From NCBI GenBank assembly GCA_022841745.1, contig JALHQW010000067.1, positions 1 to 40,572 of the forward strand: 40,572 bases of DNA. The letters run 5' to 3'. This DNA comes from Saprospiraceae bacterium. Lineage in GTDB: Bacteria > Bacteroidota > Bacteroidia > Chitinophagales > Saprospiraceae. The notes under the pieces were generated by a model, which was given only the letters and a program-made list of their open reading frames with translations, was not told where the DNA came from and did no database searches. The translations under genes and the position numbers were made by a program. Numbering within the stretch: position 1 is the stretch's first letter; each line of letters begins with the position of its first letter. Positions 38,486-40,572 of this stretch are shown here, one piece after another.

Positions 38486-40261
38486 ATGAAGAATATTCTA
38501 CTTTTGGGTTTAATCCTACTATACGGAAGCGCATTCTCACAAGAAATTCCCTTGCCAAGGGGGCTTTCCGACCAAGAGAAATCCATGGTGGCATGGGAGC
38601 AGTTTGTAACTCCTATTAATGCTTTTGCCTACATACCTACCCCTCCGCCTTATCCTGTTCGCCACATGGCGGAATGGGAGGAATTGCAGGCTTTGGCCAT
38701 TACATGGCGTAGCTTCCCTGGCATTCTCACTGAAATCGCTTATCATGCTGCACAAGAGGTAAAGGTTACCATATTTTGCAATACAGAAACTGTGAAGGCA
38801 AATGCGGAAAATTCCTTGCTCAATGCAGGCGCCAACATGGACAATATCGAGTTTGTCATAGCGCCGAACAATTCTATTTGGATACGTGATTATGGGCCAA
38901 ACTGCATTTATAAAAACGATGTAGAGGAACTCAATTTCGTGGACTGGGTCTATAACCGTAATAGACCTGATGACGATGATTTGCCACTAAGTGTGGCTTC
39001 TTATTTCGGGCTCCCACTTTATTCGACAAGCGAGCCTCCTTATAGACTGGTAAACACTGGTGGGAATTTTACTTCGGATGGAAGAGGGAATGCATTTGCA
39101 TCAAAATTGATTTTTGAAGATAACGGCCCCAATAGCGACTTTACTGATGCACCATTGAGTGAGGCTGAAATTGACGGGATTTTGGATGATTTCATGGGAA
39201 TCCAGCGGTACACAAAATTGGAAACACTGCTCTTCGATAAAATCCACCACATAGACATGCACATGCGGTTGTTGGACGAAGAGACCCTGATGGTAGGTCA
39301 GTACCCTACAGGCATAGCTGACGGCCCACAAATCGAAGCGAACCTTCAATATGTACTGGATAATTTCATGAGTTGCTACGGAACGCCATACAAGGTGGTT
39401 AGAATCGTGCAGCCGCCAGCTTCCAATGGTTTATACCCAAATTTTGGCGGTGACTATCGAACTTACACAAATTCAGTTTTCGTTAATAAGACCATCCTTG
39501 TTCCTGTTTACGAAGAGAAATATGACACCACTGCACTTAGAATCTACAAGGAGCAATTTCCTGGCTACAAGGTAGTGGGCATTGACTGCAATGACATCAT
39601 CCCTTACAGCGGTGCCTTGCACTGCATCACCAAGGAGATCGGGGCGACCGACCCATTATGGATTACTCACCAGCGGCATCCCGATGTGGAGGAAAACGAC
39701 CTCTTTACCGCTTCTGGCTATACCATTACTGCTGGATTGAAGCATAAAAGCGGTATTGCTGGAGCAACGGTTTATTACACAGTTGACACCACAGCAGACT
39801 ACCAACCCTTGCAAATGCAACCCAATGGGAACCCAGTTGAATGGACGGTGAATATCCCTCACCAACCGGATAACTCCATCGTTTACTACTATATATCGGG
39901 CACTTCCAACTCTCAGAAATCCGGCATCCGCCCATTGGCAGCACCTGATGGCCATTACAAGTTCAGGGTATCACAAATTGTTTCGTCAATAGCAGTCGTT
40001 CAAGCACCCATGTTTAAACCCATATACCCTAACCCGGCCAAGGCAACGACGGTTGTTCCTGTGCAAGCCAATACCCCAACCTATGCTGAAATTTCCCTTC
40101 ATGATATCCATGGCCAAGCAATAGAATCCATTTTCACCGGACAACTGTCCATTGGTGATTCAAGGTTCTATTTTGATGCAAGTGTTTTGCCAGCAGGAGT
40201 CTATTTCGTGACCATGCGAACGGCTTCGAATCTGTCGTCGCAAAAACTGGTTGTGAGGTGA
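38486..40261 (+). CDS. T9SS-exported peptidylarginine-deiminase-like (PPAD/agmatine deiminase family) enzyme
   Basis: 591 residues from ATG 38486 (signal peptide MKNILLLGLILLYGSAFS); the 19 upstream in-frame residues do not look like a secretory leader. The guanidino-group-modifying fold covers about 55-405: Asp135 in WIRDYGP, His255 and Asp257 in HIDMH, Asn329 in YTNS and Cys380 in GALHCITKEIG correspond to the catalytic Asp, His, Asp, Asn and Cys of the family. An Ig-like segment follows (about 410-495) and then a T9SS type A sorting domain (about 508-591, PIYPNPAKATTVV, LPAGVYFVTM). The same architecture is known in Porphyromonas gingivalis PPAD, which citrullinates C-terminal arginines. 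Substrate here (agmatine or protein arginine) is unproven. A strong terminator follows. Confidence 0.92.
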   Translation: MKNILLLGLILLYGSAFSQEIPLPRGLSDQEKSMVAWEQFVTPINAFAYIPTPPPYPVRHMAEWEELQALAITWRSFPGILTEIAYHAAQEVKVTIFCNTETVKANAENSLLNAGANMDNIEFVIAPNNSIWIRDYGPNCIYKNDVEELNFVDWVYNRNRPDDDDLPLSVASYFGLPLYSTSEPPYRLVNTGGNFTSDGRGNAFASKLIFEDNGPNSDFTDAPLSEAEIDGILDDFMGIQRYTKLETLLFDKIHHIDMHMRLLDEETLMVGQYPTGIADGPQIEANLQYVLDNFMSCYGTPYKVVRIVQPPASNGLYPNFGGDYRTYTNSVFVNKTILVPVYEEKYDTTALRIYKEQFPGYKVVGIDCNDIIPYSGALHCITKEIGATDPLWITHQRHPDVEENDLFTASGYTITAGLKHKSGIAGATVYYTVDTTADYQPLQMQPNGNPVEWTVNIPHQPDNSIVYYYISGTSNSQKSGIRPLAAPDGHYKFRVSQIVSSIAVVQAPMFKPIYPNPAKATTVVPVQANTPTYAEISLHDIHGQAIESIFTGQLSIGDSRFYFDASVLPAGVYFVTMRTASNLSSQKLVVR

Positions 40262-40282
40262 TTTTCGAAAAGGTAAAAAGTA

Positions 40283-40316
40283 AAAGCCGCTGAAGTTTTC
40301 CTTCAGCGGCTTTCTT
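40283..40316 (+). terminator. Intrinsic terminator after the deiminase gene
   Basis: A perfect 13-bp stem AAAGCCGCTGAAG (40283-40295) / CTTCAGCGGCTTT (40301-40313) with a 5-nt loop, followed by TTTC... on the plus strand and preceded by A-rich sequence that gives T-rich flanks on the minus strand. It may act in both directions. Confidence 0.88.
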
Positions 40317-40477
40317 ATTGGCGCAAATGCCAGGTGTTCTATAAAGTGTGTGAGACAAGTTGGCAAAAGCCAAGAAAAAAGGCAAGCTGCTATCCTCAAC
40401 AGCTTACCCGAAAACAGTCTATGAGAAAACGTAAATCATTGATTGTTTGATTGTTAAACTCTAACTCCGCTCCAGTT

Positions 40478-40572
40478 TTACGCAATAGGTAGGCTGATTT
40501 TGTCGAGCAGCTTCTGGGTGGCTTTGATGATTTCCGCCCGGTGCCAGTGCCCGTCAATTTTCACCATGCGCA
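40478..40572 (-). CDS. C-terminal part of an unidentified gene, cut by the window edge
   Basis: On the minus strand an open frame runs from the right edge to TAA at 40480-40478. It encodes ...MVKIDGHWHRAEIIKATQK and ends LLDKISLPIA. The piece looks like a real C-terminal helix, but too short for a family assignment; it could also be a small gene starting at the ATG near 40567. Between it and the terminator at 40283-40316 (about 160 bp) I see no gene. Confidence 0.45.
   Translation of the reverse strand, partial: RMVKIDGHWHRAEIIKATQKLLDKISLPIA

Overview
The window reads as a chromosomal segment of a Bacteroidota bacterium, most likely of the Saprospiria (Saprospiraceae/Haliscomenobacter/Lewinella type). 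Support from the sequence: a SusC/SusD-like outer-membrane pair, two secreted proteins with C-terminal type IX secretion (T9SS, Por) sorting domains, an SprB-like repeat, carboxypeptidase-regulatory-like domains on outer-membrane proteins, DUF3810, DUF6702 and DUF6597-AraC families, and promoters with the Bacteroidota -7 element TAnnTTTG (four exact TATCTTTG copies). The family placement is inference; the phylum is solid. I see no rRNA, tRNA, CRISPR array or complete insertion sequence.

Layout. 1-3806: tail of a possible transposase, a small beta-barrel protein, an aldo/keto reductase and an AraC-type regulator, then a 979-bp gene-free stretch rich in hairpins. 3807-8642: susC/susD-like operon closed by a strong terminator. 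8771-13237: thioredoxin-fold lipoprotein, DUF3810 membrane metalloprotein, Uma2-like nuclease-fold protein, Na+/solute symporter and a two-helix membrane protein. 13283-16494: J-domain-like protein, creatininase-family hydrolase, an ECF sigma factor with an adjacent membrane protein that may be its anti-sigma factor, and a VOC/glyoxalase protein. 16598-17328: a Doc-type toxin-antitoxin module. 17406-24783: lysA, a pseudo-histidine-phosphatase lipoprotein, a large carboxypeptidase-regulatory/beta-barrel protein, a KAS III (fabH) gene, a cysteine desulfurase and a methyltransferase. 24866-27877: a large T9SS-exported repeat protein. 28035-34921: two paralogous M1 metallopeptidases flanking an HNH-nuclease cassette, a DUF6702 protein and a HupE/UreJ protein. 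35136-40261: a secreted unknown, a photolyase, a GH33-type sialidase and a T9SS-exported peptidylarginine-deiminase-like enzyme. The last bases hold the 3' end of a minus-strand gene.

How parts fit together. The cell envelope dominates: SusC/D uptake, sialidase, extracellular deiminase, M1 peptidases and the repeat protein suggest a life of degrading proteins and glycoproteins. The M1-DUF6702-HupE group looks like a conserved unit that has been duplicated and interrupted by the HNH cassette.

The most unusual signal is not a gene. Many intergenic gaps carry a pair of inverted arms, often 25-28 bp and perfect, frequently built of 7-8 bp tandem units (AAGGATTG, AAAGTAC, GGGATGA, GAAATTG). Most arm sequences differ from locus to locus, and the arms often touch or contain the stop codons of adjacent genes. 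One pair of arms brackets the whole Doc cassette; one palindrome family occurs twice with compensatory base-pair changes. I rank this as the best candidate for an undescribed system here.
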